Assembly (NCBI GenBank): GCA_013177805.1 | Contig: JABLXU010000013.1 | Span: 1-64,000 of the forward strand | Length of the DNA stretch: 64,000 nt | Reading direction: 5' to 3' | Origin: Candidatus Omnitrophota bacterium | Lineage (GTDB): Bacteria; Hinthialibacterota; Hinthialibacteria; Hinthialibacterales; Hinthialibacteraceae | In this document: piece after piece, positions 24,632 to 32,874 of the stretch | How the letters are laid out: each line of letters begins with the position of its first letter | Numbering within the stretch: position 1 is the stretch's first letter | Translations under genes and position numbers: made by a program | The notes under the pieces: model-generated | Told to the model about the DNA's origin: nothing | The model's database searches: none | What the model saw: only the letters and a program-made list of their open reading frames with translations

Positions 24632-25174
24632 ATGATGAAAATCATCGACAAAATCATCCATTGTATACGGGGAAGAGGACAAAACCCCGGCAATCTCATC
24701 ATACCGGGATTCCTGAGTTGGGCCGATTTTAATCACCGCCTCATGCAAGAAAGGGCCCGTGCCGACCGTTCGAATACCCAGTTCACTTTGGTAGTTTTTT
24801 CTTTCACCACGCCCGAATCCATTAAGGGGAATCATGACCGCTTTTGGGAGATTTTGGGTTCTGTGATCCGCGAACGCACCCGTAAAAGCGACATCAAAGG
24901 TTGGCATGGGAAGGAAAACCAAAGACTGGGGATTATCCTCCCCGAGACGGATATAGAAAAATCTTCCAAAGTCATTTCCGAAGTGGAAGACAAATTCCAG
25001 AAAACACTCCACCTTTTGAATTTCCACCAAATTCCGGATCTAACCGCCGATGTGTTTCTCTATCCCACCGGCCGGAATCAAGCGGAATCGGCATCCGGGT
25101 CCGCTGGACATTTACCATCCGAATCCCATCCCCGTGATGTTTCCACTTGCCCCTCCAACCAACAAACCGCTTGA
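24632..25174 (+). CDS. GGDEF-like (degenerate) domain protein
   Basis: The start is put at ATG 24632 (MMKIIDK), below an AGGGAGGAAGG stretch; a frame opening at 24578 is less likely. The 180-aa product has WADFNHRLMQERARADRSNT (residues about 30-50), then FTLVVFSF, ERTRKSDIKGWHGKENQRLG and IILPETDIEKSSKVISEVE. This is the outline of a diguanylate-cyclase fold without the GGDEF signature, so it should not make c-di-GMP. Similar domains are found attached to sugar transferases of exopolysaccharide pathways, but no transferase is fused or adjacent here. The last 45 residues are low complexity. It is convergent with a response regulator gene. Confidence 0.55.
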   Translation: MMKIIDKIIHCIRGRGQNPGNLIIPGFLSWADFNHRLMQERARADRSNTQFTLVVFSFTTPESIKGNHDRFWEILGSVIRERTRKSDIKGWHGKENQRLGIILPETDIEKSSKVISEVEDKFQKTLHLLNFHQIPDLTADVFLYPTGRNQAESASGSAGHLPSESHPRDVSTCPSNQQTA

Positions 25175-25304
25175 AAAAGGGAAACCCCCGTTGAGTGCGG
25201 AAAAATCATCCGCGGCCGGTTCTGCTCATCCGAATGCGATTCATACCCAGACGGCTGGCGGGAGGTGAAAAGGAAACAGGTTTCGCGGGGAACCGGCCGG
25301 AAGT

Positions 25305-26006
25305 TTAGTTGCGCAGGGACTGGCTGTCGTGTATCCATTCCACGGCATAGCGGATCAATTCCGAATTTTTCGTGAGGTTGAGTTTTTTCTTGATATTGGC
25401 GCGGTGGGCTTCGATGGTTTTGACACTGCGCTGGACGCAATGGGCGATGGTCACTGTGCTGAATCCCATGCCGATCATTTCGAGGATTTCCAATTCACGG
25501 TCGGTAAGGACTTCGACCGGCGAGCGGACCGGCAGACGGTTGTCGGAATAATTTTTTTTCAGCATCAGGCTGACCATGCGTTCGCTCAGGTATTTTTTGC
25601 CATTCAGGATTTGGAAAATGGCCTGTACGATTTTGGCCGGTTCTTCCCGTTTGCTGATATAGCCCATGGCGCCGGCGTGCAACACCCGTTCCGCGTACAA
25701 TGCTTCATCGTGCAACGACCAAACCAGCAGTTTGACCGAACCAAAACGCTGCCGGATGGTGCGAATGATTTCGATCCCGCAGCGCTTTTCGAGCGAGATA
25801 TCCAACACGGCCATGTCCGGGCGGACGCGTTCGATCAGCCGCAGGGCTTGGTCAAAATTCGACGCTTCCCCGCAGACATCCAGATTTTTCTCATTCCCTA
25901 AAATTTGGGTTAATCCAAACCGCAAGGTGGGTTCATCGTCCACGATGACGACGCGGGCTTTCCAGTTAATTGGATTGACCGAGTTGTATTCGCTGGAATC
26001 GATCAT
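25305..26006 (-). CDS. NarL/FixJ-type response regulator (orphan)
   Basis: The start is ATG 26006 (MIDSSEYN), with GAGGGAA upstream, in place of an in-frame ATG ten codons earlier. The 233-aa protein has a receiver domain (RVVIVDDEPTLRFG with the acidic pair, phospho-acceptor Asp in MAVLDISLEKRCG near residue 65, Lys in GYISKRE) and a C-terminal LuxR-type helix-turn-helix (LTDRELEILEMIGMGFSTVT followed by VKTIEAHRANIKKKLNL). Phosphorylation would enable DNA binding. No histidine kinase gene is in the window, so the partner is elsewhere. A sigma70-like promoter lies about 280 bp upstream, giving a long leader. Confidence 0.93.
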   Translation of the reverse strand: MIDSSEYNSVNPINWKARVVIVDDEPTLRFGLTQILGNEKNLDVCGEASNFDQALRLIERVRPDMAVLDISLEKRCGIEIIRTIRQRFGSVKLLVWSLHDEALYAERVLHAGAMGYISKREEPAKIVQAIFQILNGKKYLSERMVSLMLKKNYSDNRLPVRSPVEVLTDRELEILEMIGMGFSTVTIAHCVQRSVKTIEAHRANIKKKLNLTKNSELIRYAVEWIHDSQSLRN

Positions 26007-26285
26007 GTGTTCCCTCGTAATTCGGTGTTTCAGCATGAAGCATACCTACAATGCTAAGACAACGTGAGAATGGTTTGCGCATCGCACTTGTCAGTTTTGC
26101 GACCCTTTGAAGATACCCACCTTCTTGAGTCCAAAACGATAACATCCCCCTCTTCGAAGCAGCCATCCTCAACACCGAATGACACGGAAACACAACCACT
26201 AGGAAAACAACCTGATTTTCCCCGAAGAATTAATTCTATAATAGGTTTTCCCAGATTCTTCGTAAAAAACCAGAATGTATCTTAA

Positions 26286-26314
26286 ATTATAACATCGTAC
26301 CTCTGGCCTCGCAA
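26286..26314 (-). promoter_or_regulatory. Sigma70-like promoter for the response regulator gene
   Basis: On the minus strand TTGCGA (26314-26309) is separated by exactly 17 bp from a perfect TATAAT (26291-26286). Transcription would start near 26279, leaving an AT-rich leader of about 270 nt before ATG 26006. Confidence 0.6.
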
Positions 26315-26380
26315 GCACAAATTTTATTCTCTTTCCCGTAAAGATGAGGGTCTCACATTCGACCGGTTGGGTACCGGTTT

Positions 26381-26659
26381 TCAAAGCAGCCAAGCCAGGA
26401 GCCATCCCGCCGCGAGCAGGATCAATCCCAGGCACCCGGCGTACAAACACCCCCCGCACCCGCAGCCTTCCATGCGCATTTCCATGGCCATGACCCGCGG
26501 CGGCAGACCGGCCGGCCGCCGCCCTTCGGACCATTCTGTCTCCAGGGGCGGCCGCGTCTCATCCGGCCACTCCACGATTTCCACCTCCACCGGCCGGAAC
26601 TCGCCGGGAGGAGGGGTGGCATCCGGGGAACCGGGGGAGGATTTAGGCTTGTTTGCCAT
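26381..26659 (-). CDS. Small Cys-rich membrane-anchored protein, unknown function
   Basis: The 92-aa product has a Pro-rich acidic N-terminal half (SSPGSPDATPPPGEFRPVEV) and a C-terminal transmembrane helix (LYAGCLGLILLAAGWLLAWL). Directly before the helix is a cluster of Cys and Gly, GCGCGGCLYAGC. With no signal peptide, it is likely a tail-anchored or single-span inner-membrane protein with its N-terminus in the cytoplasm. The Cys cluster could bind metal or be acylated. It lies 35 bp downstream of the PIG-L gene stop on the same strand, so it may be the last gene of that operon. Confidence 0.5.
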   Translation of the reverse strand: MANKPKSSPGSPDATPPPGEFRPVEVEIVEWPDETRPPLETEWSEGRRPAGLPPRVMAMEMRMEGCGCGGCLYAGCLGLILLAAGWLLAWLL

Positions 26660-26694
26660 GCGAAGCTTCCAACGGATTTGGTATGCCGGATGGT

Positions 26695-27447
26695 TTAGGC
26701 CATCCGCACGTTCCCGGGCGGAAGTAATTGCGCCAGGATGTTCTCTCTCGGATAGGCGTGGCCCTTATGTTGCACGAAACCTTCCCCGTACGCAAATCCG
26801 AATTCCGCGCCCCGTTCCGCCGCCCATTCTTTCATGGAAAGCAAGTATTGATCCACCCCGTGATGTTTCCGCAGCCATTCGCGCTGCGAAGCGTGCGCGG
26901 CCAACATTTGTTCCTTGATCCCCAGGGTCGTGGAGATATCGACACAGAATTCCGGCCGCATGCGCCGCCCCAGGGTGTCGATGCCCTCGAGGGGATCCAT
27001 ATAGTAGAGGGCGGGGATATGGTCCATAACCGGGGCCAAGCCCGTGTAGTAGTTTCGGAGTCCACCCACGAAGGTGGCGTTGCGCACCAGCACCGCCGTG
27101 TTGATGTGGTCGGCCATGTAGTCCTCGGGATAGGCGGTGAGGACGAGATCCGGATTGACGCGCCGGAGGAATTCGGTGACCACGCGGCGCGAGCGGTCGT
27201 CATCGAAGATTTCGAAATCCGGAAACTCAAGGCAATGATATGGGGCGCCCAGGAGGGCGGCGGAGCGCTTGGCCTCCTCGCGGCGGAGGACGGCGATCTC
27301 CTCGCAGCGTTTGTCCGGCGTGCCCTTGTCGCCGTTGGCTACCGTGGCCATGACGATTTCGTGCCCCGCTTCTTTCAACAACGCCAACGTGCCCGCCGCC
27401 AGGAATTCGATATCGTCCGGATGAGCGTGAATCGCGAGAATTTTCAT
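26695..27447 (-). CDS. PIG-L/LmbE family deacetylase
   Basis: The 250-aa protein opens with MKILAIHAHPDDIEFLAAGT; AHPDD is the zinc-binding and catalytic motif of the family, with a further His supplied by DYMADHINTAVL near residue 112. Members remove an acetyl group from N-acetylglucosamine-type substrates, for example in GPI, mycothiol or bacillithiol synthesis, or from glycan breakdown products. The gene begins 10 bp after the stop of a Gfo/Idh-type oxidoreductase on the same strand, so the two form an operon. Together with a divergent NagB-like gene, this suggests amino-sugar processing; the true substrate is not shown by sequence. Confidence 0.88.
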   Translation of the reverse strand: MKILAIHAHPDDIEFLAAGTLALLKEAGHEIVMATVANGDKGTPDKRCEEIAVLRREEAKRSAALLGAPYHCLEFPDFEIFDDDRSRRVVTEFLRRVNPDLVLTAYPEDYMADHINTAVLVRNATFVGGLRNYYTGLAPVMDHIPALYYMDPLEGIDTLGRRMRPEFCVDISTTLGIKEQMLAAHASQREWLRKHHGVDQYLLSMKEWAAERGAEFGFAYGEGFVQHKGHAYPRENILAQLLPPGNVRMA

Positions 27448-27456
27448 GTCCGGCCT

Positions 27457-28483
27457 CTATCCTTCCATCCGGACGCTGCGGCCCGAAAGCGCCGATTCCT
27501 CAGCGGCATAGCAGAGTTCCATGATCCTCGCCGCGTACGCGATAGGCACGCTGGAATCCACCCCGCGCTCCAGGCAATCCACGAAGTGGTTGATCTCGCC
27601 CTGGAAGGGATGGTGGGTGACATCGCCGCTGTCGGGGAGGATGGTGGGAATCGTGGCGAAATTCGTCTGTCCGGGGAGTTTTCTGGACGAATAAAGCTGG
27701 TTGTTGCGAATGGTCCCCTCCGAGCCCAGGAGCAGAATGGGGAACATATAAGGGGCGTTGACCTCGATGCAGCTGGTCACCTTGCCGCAGCGGCCGTCCT
27801 CGAATTGGACCAAGGTGACCAACGTGGGCGCGTATTCATAGGCCATGTAGATGTCCCGCTTCGAACGGGTGGCATAGGCGTGTACTTCGGTGACCGGGGC
27901 TGCCCATGAACCACACGAGGGCGTCCAGGGCGTGGCAGCCGGCCGAGAGAAGGGTGTTTCCGCCCGCGGCCTTGGTTTTGTTCCACTCGTACTGCTTGTA
28001 CCAAGGACCAATTCCGTGATAGTAATCCACCTCGCCGTAGAACAACTCGCCCACCGCGCCGTCATCCAGCAGCGCGCGGATGATCGAAAACAGCGGATTC
28101 CAGCGCAGGACAAAACTCACTACCGACTTGGTCCCGTGCTCCGTAACGGATCGCGTCAACCGGTGGAGATCCTCCCGCGACAAGGCCACCGGCTTCTCCA
28201 TCACCAGCTGCGCGCCGTATTCCACCGCGCACAAGCCATGCTCCACGTGCATCGTGGGGATGGAGGTGATGGAGACGATATCCGGTTTCTCCTGTTGCAT
28301 CATTTTTTCGACGGAATCGTAACAAGGGACGTTCAATCCGTACTCCTCCGCTTTGCGCCGCGCCTCCTCCACGGTCAGCGAGACCAGCGCCGCCACTTCC
28401 GTCTGCGGATGCTTCTTGTAGGCGGCGATGTGCTCGCCCGACACCCATCCGCACCCTACCACGGCTGCCCGGTATGTAGTCAT
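27457..28483 (-). pseudogene. Gfo/Idh/MocA family oxidoreductase, split by a one-base frameshift
   Basis: Two frames together make one normal-length family member of about 340 aa. The first (ATG 28483 to about 27896) carries the Rossmann motif VVGCGWVSGEH and the family signature MEKPVAL. After LVWFMGSP near 27895 the homologous reading continues in another frame as VTEVHAYATRSKRDIYMAYE and runs to the stop at 27457. One extra G in the CCCCGG tract at about 27894-27897 explains the shift. It may be a real mutation or a sequencing/assembly error; the rest of both halves is intact, which favours a recent event or an error. Members use NAD(P) to oxidise or reduce sugars and cyclitols. Confidence 0.85.
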
Positions 28484-28540
28484 CGGTGTTTTTCCTCCTG
28501 GAAGGCTTCAAAATATCAGGGAAATATGAAACAAAAGAAC

Positions 28541-28569
28541 AAGGACTCCGTCCTCTACTATGCTATAAT
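28541..28569 (+). promoter_or_regulatory. Possible promoter of the NagB-like gene
   Basis: A perfect TATAAT at 28564-28569 lies 31 bp before the start codon. The -35 position (AAGGAC) is poor, so the promoter would need an activator or an extended contact. Confidence 0.4.
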
Positions 28570-28599
28570 GCGCCCACTATTGAAAGAAAGGTGAAGATC

Positions 28600-29556
28600 A
28601 TGGCCGCGATCAATCTGTTATCCACAATCAAGGGATCCCTCCTGGAAAATTTTTACCCGCAGGGATGGGACCTGGAGAAGATCGACCGTTGCTGTTCGAA
28701 TCCTCCCGAGTCCATTCTGGACCGGCAACCCTGGTGGCACAAGGACTTCCAACCCGTGCGCTGCGAAACAATCCAGGATTTTGACATGATGATGGGTTTC
28801 GAAATCGCCCAGACCATCCGCGCGTACCGGGAAGAAAAGCGGGAGGTGGTGTTCATTCTGCCGGTCGGCCCGATGGGGATGTACAAGTGGGCTGTCTTTT
28901 TCCTGAAGGCCTGGAACATCAATTGTGATCATTTCCATGGATTCAATATGGACGAATGGTCCGACCAGCAGGGCAACACGCTTGCTCCCGACGCGGTGGG
29001 TTCGTTCCAGCAGGCGATGGAAGAGGCGTTTTACGGCCCGTTGGGTGAGCTCACCGTGCCTCCCGCTCAGCGCCACTTCGCCACCAAGACCGATCTGCCG
29101 GAATATCCCGAACAGATCGCCGCGCTGCGCCGGGCGGGGGCGGCGCTGGTGGTGGTGTTCGGTATCGGCCGGGCCTGCCACATCGCTTTTTGGGAACCGC
29201 AATACGCGGGCGAGTTTTCGGAAAAGGAATGGATGGAGCAGTGCTACCGGCTGGGCGCGCCCCTGCATCCCCTGACGATCGAACAGAATGCCCTCACCAG
29301 CTTCCGGGGCCGTTACACGCTGATTTCGTGCTTCGCCAACACCATCGGGCCGGGATTGTTCCTGAAAGCGGACAAGATCATCGGCGGCTGTGACGGCGCG
29401 TTTCCCAACGGGATGCAGTGGCAAGGCCCCAGTTTGTGGATTACGCTGCGCTACGGGCCCGACCGCTGGCTTCCCTCGACCTTCATGCCCACGCAGCCCG
29501 GCCGCCTGTTCTTCCTGAAAGACCTGGCCGGCCCGCTGGTAGCCGAATGCCACTGA
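28600..29556 (+). CDS. NagB/RpiA-fold protein, glucosamine-6-phosphate isomerase-like
   Basis: ATG 28600 has AAAGGTG upstream; the product is 318 aa, longer than the usual 240-270 of NagB. Family motifs appear in order: [20 protein letters not shown] (phosphate-binding loop, residues about 85-105), [11 protein letters not shown] (general-base Asp region, near 117-127) and [14 protein letters not shown] near 187-200. In true deaminases the last motif is GDGHIAFNEP; here Asp is lost and Asn is Trp, although His is kept. Thus the fold is clear but deamination of glucosamine-6-phosphate is not assured. It is divergent from the Gfo/Idh-PIG-L operon, consistent with a shared amino-sugar theme. Confidence 0.8.
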   Translation: MAAINLLSTIKGSLLENFYPQGWDLEKIDRCCSNPPESILDRQPWWHKDFQPVRCETIQDFDMMMGFEIAQTIRAYREEKREVVFILPVGPMGMYKWAVFFLKAWNINCDHFHGFNMDEWSDQQGNTLAPDAVGSFQQAMEEAFYGPLGELTVPPAQRHFATKTDLPEYPEQIAALRRAGAALVVVFGIGRACHIAFWEPQYAGEFSEKEWMEQCYRLGAPLHPLTIEQNALTSFRGRYTLISCFANTIGPGLFLKADKIIGGCDGAFPNGMQWQGPSLWITLRYGPDRWLPSTFMPTQPGRLFFLKDLAGPLVAECH

Positions 29557-29900
29557 GGCGGTGGAAAAAAAACGGATCCATCACGGAGACGCGGCGGATG
29601 CGGGATAGGGTAGTGGGAGGTGGTTGCGTGAAACCGGGAGGGGCATGATTGGCGTAAGGATTTTCCTTCACCCCAGCCCTCTCCCGGGAGGAGAGGGAGG
29701 AGTAGAGCGGGGGGGATTGTCTGAATCAGGATGGCCTGGATGGACAAGATGTTCGGGATGGTGGTCGAGGATCATGCCCCGGTTTGAAACATGGGGCTAC
29801 TCCCGTACGTCCCTTTTCAGGGCCGGAAGTTAGTTTTTGATTTGGGTGGGCTACGTTTCGCTTTGAGCCCACCCTACTATCGATGGGAGGAGCCCTGGCC
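29557..29900. other. Intergenic region with repeats
   Basis: It holds an inverted family A element (29664-29700, CTTCACCCC then CCCTCTCCC/GGAGAGGG) and a family D hairpin (29844-29875, GGGTGGGCT/AGCCCACCC). No gene seen. Confidence 0.65.
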
Positions 29901-30542
29901 GTGGATAATCGTCCGAGGAATCAGGGCCGTTGGCCGTCCGCGTTTACCTTGATTGAATTGCTGATCGTCGTGGCGATCATCGGCATCCTGGCCGCGATCG
30001 CCGTGCCCAATTTCCTCAACGCGCGGCTCAAGGCCCTGACTTCGCGGGTCCAGGCGGATATGCGGACGGTCAGCAATGCGTACCAGATGTATTATCTGGA
30101 CCGCAACGCCTGGCCGCCCCACTGTGACGGCCCCGCCCAGCATCGCTTCGTCACCACGCCCGTCGCGTACTTGAACATTTCGGCGGAGGATCCCTTCGCC
30201 CAATCGGAAACGGCGAAAGCGGATACGTTGTGGCAGAACACCTGGGGGCAGTATCACCCGGAAGTGGCCATGGCCTGGAATACCAAATCGTATGGTTTTG
30301 AAAACGGCATCCAAAATGATCCGGAGTATTTTCTGGCCAACCAAAACGCCGCTTTTTTCGTCATGAGCTTCGGTCCGGATGGGGATTTGGATTCCCCCCG
30401 GCCCAGCGCCGCCCGGTACGAAGCCAGCAACGGCTTGGTTTCCAACGGCGATTTCCTGACTCCCATCCCCGGCAGTTATGGACATGGGCATCCGTATACC
30501 GGATTCTACGATTGTTCGGGCTATACCGCCGGGGAATTGTAG
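29901..30542 (+). CDS. Type II secretion-style pseudopilin (orphan)
   Basis: GTG 29901 is preferred because GGAGGAG is 8 nt upstream; an ATG at 29883 has no ribosome site. The 213-aa product has FTLIELLIVVAIIG after a leader of about 15 residues with several Arg, but the residue before the Phe is Ala instead of the usual Gly (PSAFTLIE), so processing may be less efficient. The globular domain contains YQMYYLDRNAWPPHCDGPAQ and SFGPDGDLDSPRP; the C-terminus is longer than in its paralogues, past ASNGLVSNGDFL. It is convergent with a beta-helix protein gene 24 bp away. Confidence 0.88.
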   Translation: MDNRPRNQGRWPSAFTLIELLIVVAIIGILAAIAVPNFLNARLKALTSRVQADMRTVSNAYQMYYLDRNAWPPHCDGPAQHRFVTTPVAYLNISAEDPFAQSETAKADTLWQNTWGQYHPEVAMAWNTKSYGFENGIQNDPEYFLANQNAAFFVMSFGPDGDLDSPRPSAARYEASNGLVSNGDFLTPIPGSYGHGHPYTGFYDCSGYTAGEL

Positions 30543-30566
30543 AGATTGATACAATCGTGTAGCGGA

Positions 30567-31664
30567 TCAATATATCAACCACGATGGCGCCGCGGTCCGG
30601 GTGGTTTGGTCCGCGCCGATGTTGATCCCGCCCGCGCCCGCGCCGATGGCGGGAGATCCGGGTTTCAAGATGAAATTCTTGGCATTGATACCGGTCAACA
30701 GCGGATCCATGTTGACGAGGTCCGTGGCGTCCGGCGGTCTTTCCACTTTTTCATTACCTCCGCCGAAATTTCCCGATCCAGTGATCAGCAGATTGTGGTT
30801 TTCCTTAAAAGCCAGCAATTTGTCCCCATGTCCCCAGCAGGCGACCGGGCCGAAGGGCGCGAAGCCCGCGGCGGGGTCCACGTTCCCGCCGGGGATCAGG
30901 ATGGAATTTGTGATTTCCACCTCGATTCCATCCCCGCTCGAATCGGCCAGGGATTGCAGGGAGATCAAGAGCGGCTGGTTCGGGGTTTCGACCGGATAGC
31001 CCACCACCGTGCATTGGTCGATCACCAGTTTGCCGGTCATGCCCGGTTGTCCGCCGAATTGGCCGTAGCGCAGAACCGCCTGCCCGCTCGTGTAATCCAT
31101 GAAACAGCGGCGGAACGTGATGGAAACCGCGTCCAGGTCAATGCGGGCGATCGCGCCCGGTTCGCCCGCGCCGCCGAATCCGGTGAAGACACAATCCTCG
31201 AAGGTCACGTTTTCGATCACGGTTGGGTCTCCATCCGGCTGGTTGGAATTGTCATTTTGCGTATTGCCGAACAGGGCGATGAAAAATCCCGGCGCGTACG
31301 GGGCTTCTCCCACGGGCGCGGCCGTGTCGTTCGCCACGAAACGCAGGTTGCGGATGGTGACATTGTCCGCGAAGACGCCCTCCCACTTGGCGGAATCGAG
31401 CAGGGTGATCGTGCGGGCCGGCCCCGCCGGATCGCTTTCCAACACGATGCTGTTTCCCGTGATGAACGGCAGCACATTGATCCCACCCGGTTCGAACACC
31501 AGGTCTTCCCCGACATAAATGACGTTGTTGGGCACGGATACCGCCGCGGCCAGTTCTTCCGGTGTGGTGACCGTCACGGCTTGGGAATAGGCGGGAAAGG
31601 AGACAGTCAATACCAAAATACAGGCCATTCCCGCGCGCGAGATTGTTTGGCGATTGCGGTTCAT
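30567..31664 (-). CDS. Exported right-handed beta-helix protein
   Basis: ATG 31664 has AAAGGAGAG upstream. The 365-aa product has a signal peptide (GMACILVLTVSFPAYSQA) and then parallel beta-helix coils: repeated short strands with Asn/Val/Ile ladders such as DNVTIRNLRFVAND, PTVIENVTFEDCVF and DAVSITFRRCFMD. Such folds bind or cleave polysaccharides. The C-terminal part (FILKPGSPAIGAGAGGINIG) is typical of choice-of-anchor proteins. It ends APSWLIY, which faintly recalls the WSLF ends of two other exported proteins in the window. No catalytic residues of pectate lyases could be recognised. A pseudopilin gene is convergent with it. Confidence 0.8.
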   Translation of the reverse strand: MNRNRQTISRAGMACILVLTVSFPAYSQAVTVTTPEELAAAVSVPNNVIYVGEDLVFEPGGINVLPFITGNSIVLESDPAGPARTITLLDSAKWEGVFADNVTIRNLRFVANDTAAPVGEAPYAPGFFIALFGNTQNDNSNQPDGDPTVIENVTFEDCVFTGFGGAGEPGAIARIDLDAVSITFRRCFMDYTSGQAVLRYGQFGGQPGMTGKLVIDQCTVVGYPVETPNQPLLISLQSLADSSGDGIEVEITNSILIPGGNVDPAAGFAPFGPVACWGHGDKLLAFKENHNLLITGSGNFGGGNEKVERPPDATDLVNMDPLLTGINAKNFILKPGSPAIGAGAGGINIGADQTTRTAAPSWLIY

Positions 31665-31866
31665 TATGGATTCTCTCCTTTAGTTGGAATGATAGCGATC
31701 TTGTTGCATGCCAGAGGATTTGGATTGGTGAGGCTCCGCGAGTCTCTCTCCATTATCCCCTCACCCTGGCCCTCTCACAAAAGGCTGATTTGTACTCAGA
31801 AGTGAAAGGTGGATGAATTGGCACGCCGGCGCGTAACTCATCAAGCCCGCCACCTCTCTGTTTCCA

Positions 31867-31901
31867 CTCCCTCTCCCTCTGGGAGAGGGCCGGGGTGAGG
31901 G
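31867..31901 (+). repeat. REP-like element, family A
   Basis: CCCTCTCCC/GGGAGAGGG hairpin with tail CGGGGTGAGGG. Confidence 0.85.
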
Positions 31902-31955
31902 AAAATTATACTGAAATGGCAATCTATCGGCTGGCAGAAGAACCTGGTTCTTGAA

Positions 31956-32038
31956 CGGGAGGGCGAGGCTCCTGCCGAGCCGTATGGTTCCGATACACTC
32001 CCTATGTCTAACGGCTCACCAGGAGTTTCGCCCTCCCG
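31956..32038. repeat. Long imperfect inverted repeat, 27-nt arms
   Basis: Arms at 31956-31982 (CGGGAGGGCGAGGCTCCTG and following) and 32012-32038 (CGGCTCACCAGGAGTTTCG and following) pair over 27 positions with about four mismatches, separated by 29 nt. No coding frame runs through it. Confidence 0.7.
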
Positions 32039-32144
32039 GATCAGAACTTGTGAGTGAAGATCAGCCCGAAGGGAGAGGGGAACCATCTGCGTTACGCGTC
32101 GCGCTGGTTCATCCTGCATGGCGTCCAAAATGCAATCCTGCCTA

Positions 32145-32762
32145 TCAATGCCCCATGCGGTACAGGTCGCCGCGGCTGTAGAGGCCGTTGGAAGGCGCGT
32201 AGGCCAGCAGCCAGTCTTTGGCGGTGACACCGGGCAGGTCCTGCTGCCGTTCGCCGTCCGGTCCGCGGCCGAAGAGCACCCACGTGAGGCTTTCGTACCG
32301 CCGTCCGTTGAATACTTCAAACTCTTTCCGGCTGCGCGGCGGGGCCGGCCCGCACCGCAGATACCAGTACGAGTGGATCCACTCAGGAGGCAGCTGGTTC
32401 ATCTTGTTTTCCAGGCTTTCGAACGTGTCGCGGGGCAGGCTGCTGAGATAAGCGATGGGCGAGGTCAATTCATAGTGATGCGAGATGATGGCCAAATTCA
32501 CCCGTGAAAACGAAAAACGCCCGCCGATGGGCCGTTTGCCGGCATCGGGAATGTTCTGATCCTGCCAATCAGGCGGGTAGGCGTTGTTGTCCAACCGGTA
32601 CATCTCCAGCGCGTGGTCGAGGGCCGTGAGATCGGCCTCCGCGCGGGCGATTTGCGACCGGACGCGCGCGTTCAGGAAATTCGGGACCGCGATGGCCGCC
32701 AACACCCCGATGATGGCCACCACGATCAGCAATTCAATCAAGGTAAATGAGCGATCGGTCAT
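32145..32762 (-). CDS. Type II secretion-style pseudopilin (orphan)
   Basis: The 205-aa product starts MTDRS followed by FTLIELLIVVAIIG; the residue at the cleavage site is Ser, not Gly. The helix continues to AAIAVPNFLNARVRSQIARA. The globular domain carries YWYLRCGPAPPRSRKEFEVF and the end is APSNGLYSRGDLYRMGH, the same NG-S-x-GD pattern as its paralogues. It is divergent from the DUF362 protein gene, with about 110 bp between the start codons. Confidence 0.9.
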   Translation of the reverse strand: MTDRSFTLIELLIVVAIIGVLAAIAVPNFLNARVRSQIARAEADLTALDHALEMYRLDNNAYPPDWQDQNIPDAGKRPIGGRFSFSRVNLAIISHHYELTSPIAYLSSLPRDTFESLENKMNQLPPEWIHSYWYLRCGPAPPRSRKEFEVFNGRRYESLTWVLFGRGPDGERQQDLPGVTAKDWLLAYAPSNGLYSRGDLYRMGH

Positions 32763-32874
32763 ACCGGTTAGTTTACTGAAATGAGGATCCTCATCTAGTT
32801 ATTGGAGGGAAAATGGCCTATTTTTATGGGGCAAGGTTTCTCGGACCGCGTATGAAGAAAACAGGAGACGGATC

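Larger units (their letters stand above)
31665..32144. other. Repeat-rich intergenic region
   Basis: There is no credible gene. It contains a half family A element (31757-31781, minus), a full forward one (31867-31901) and a large imperfect inverted repeat listed separately. Confidence 0.65.
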
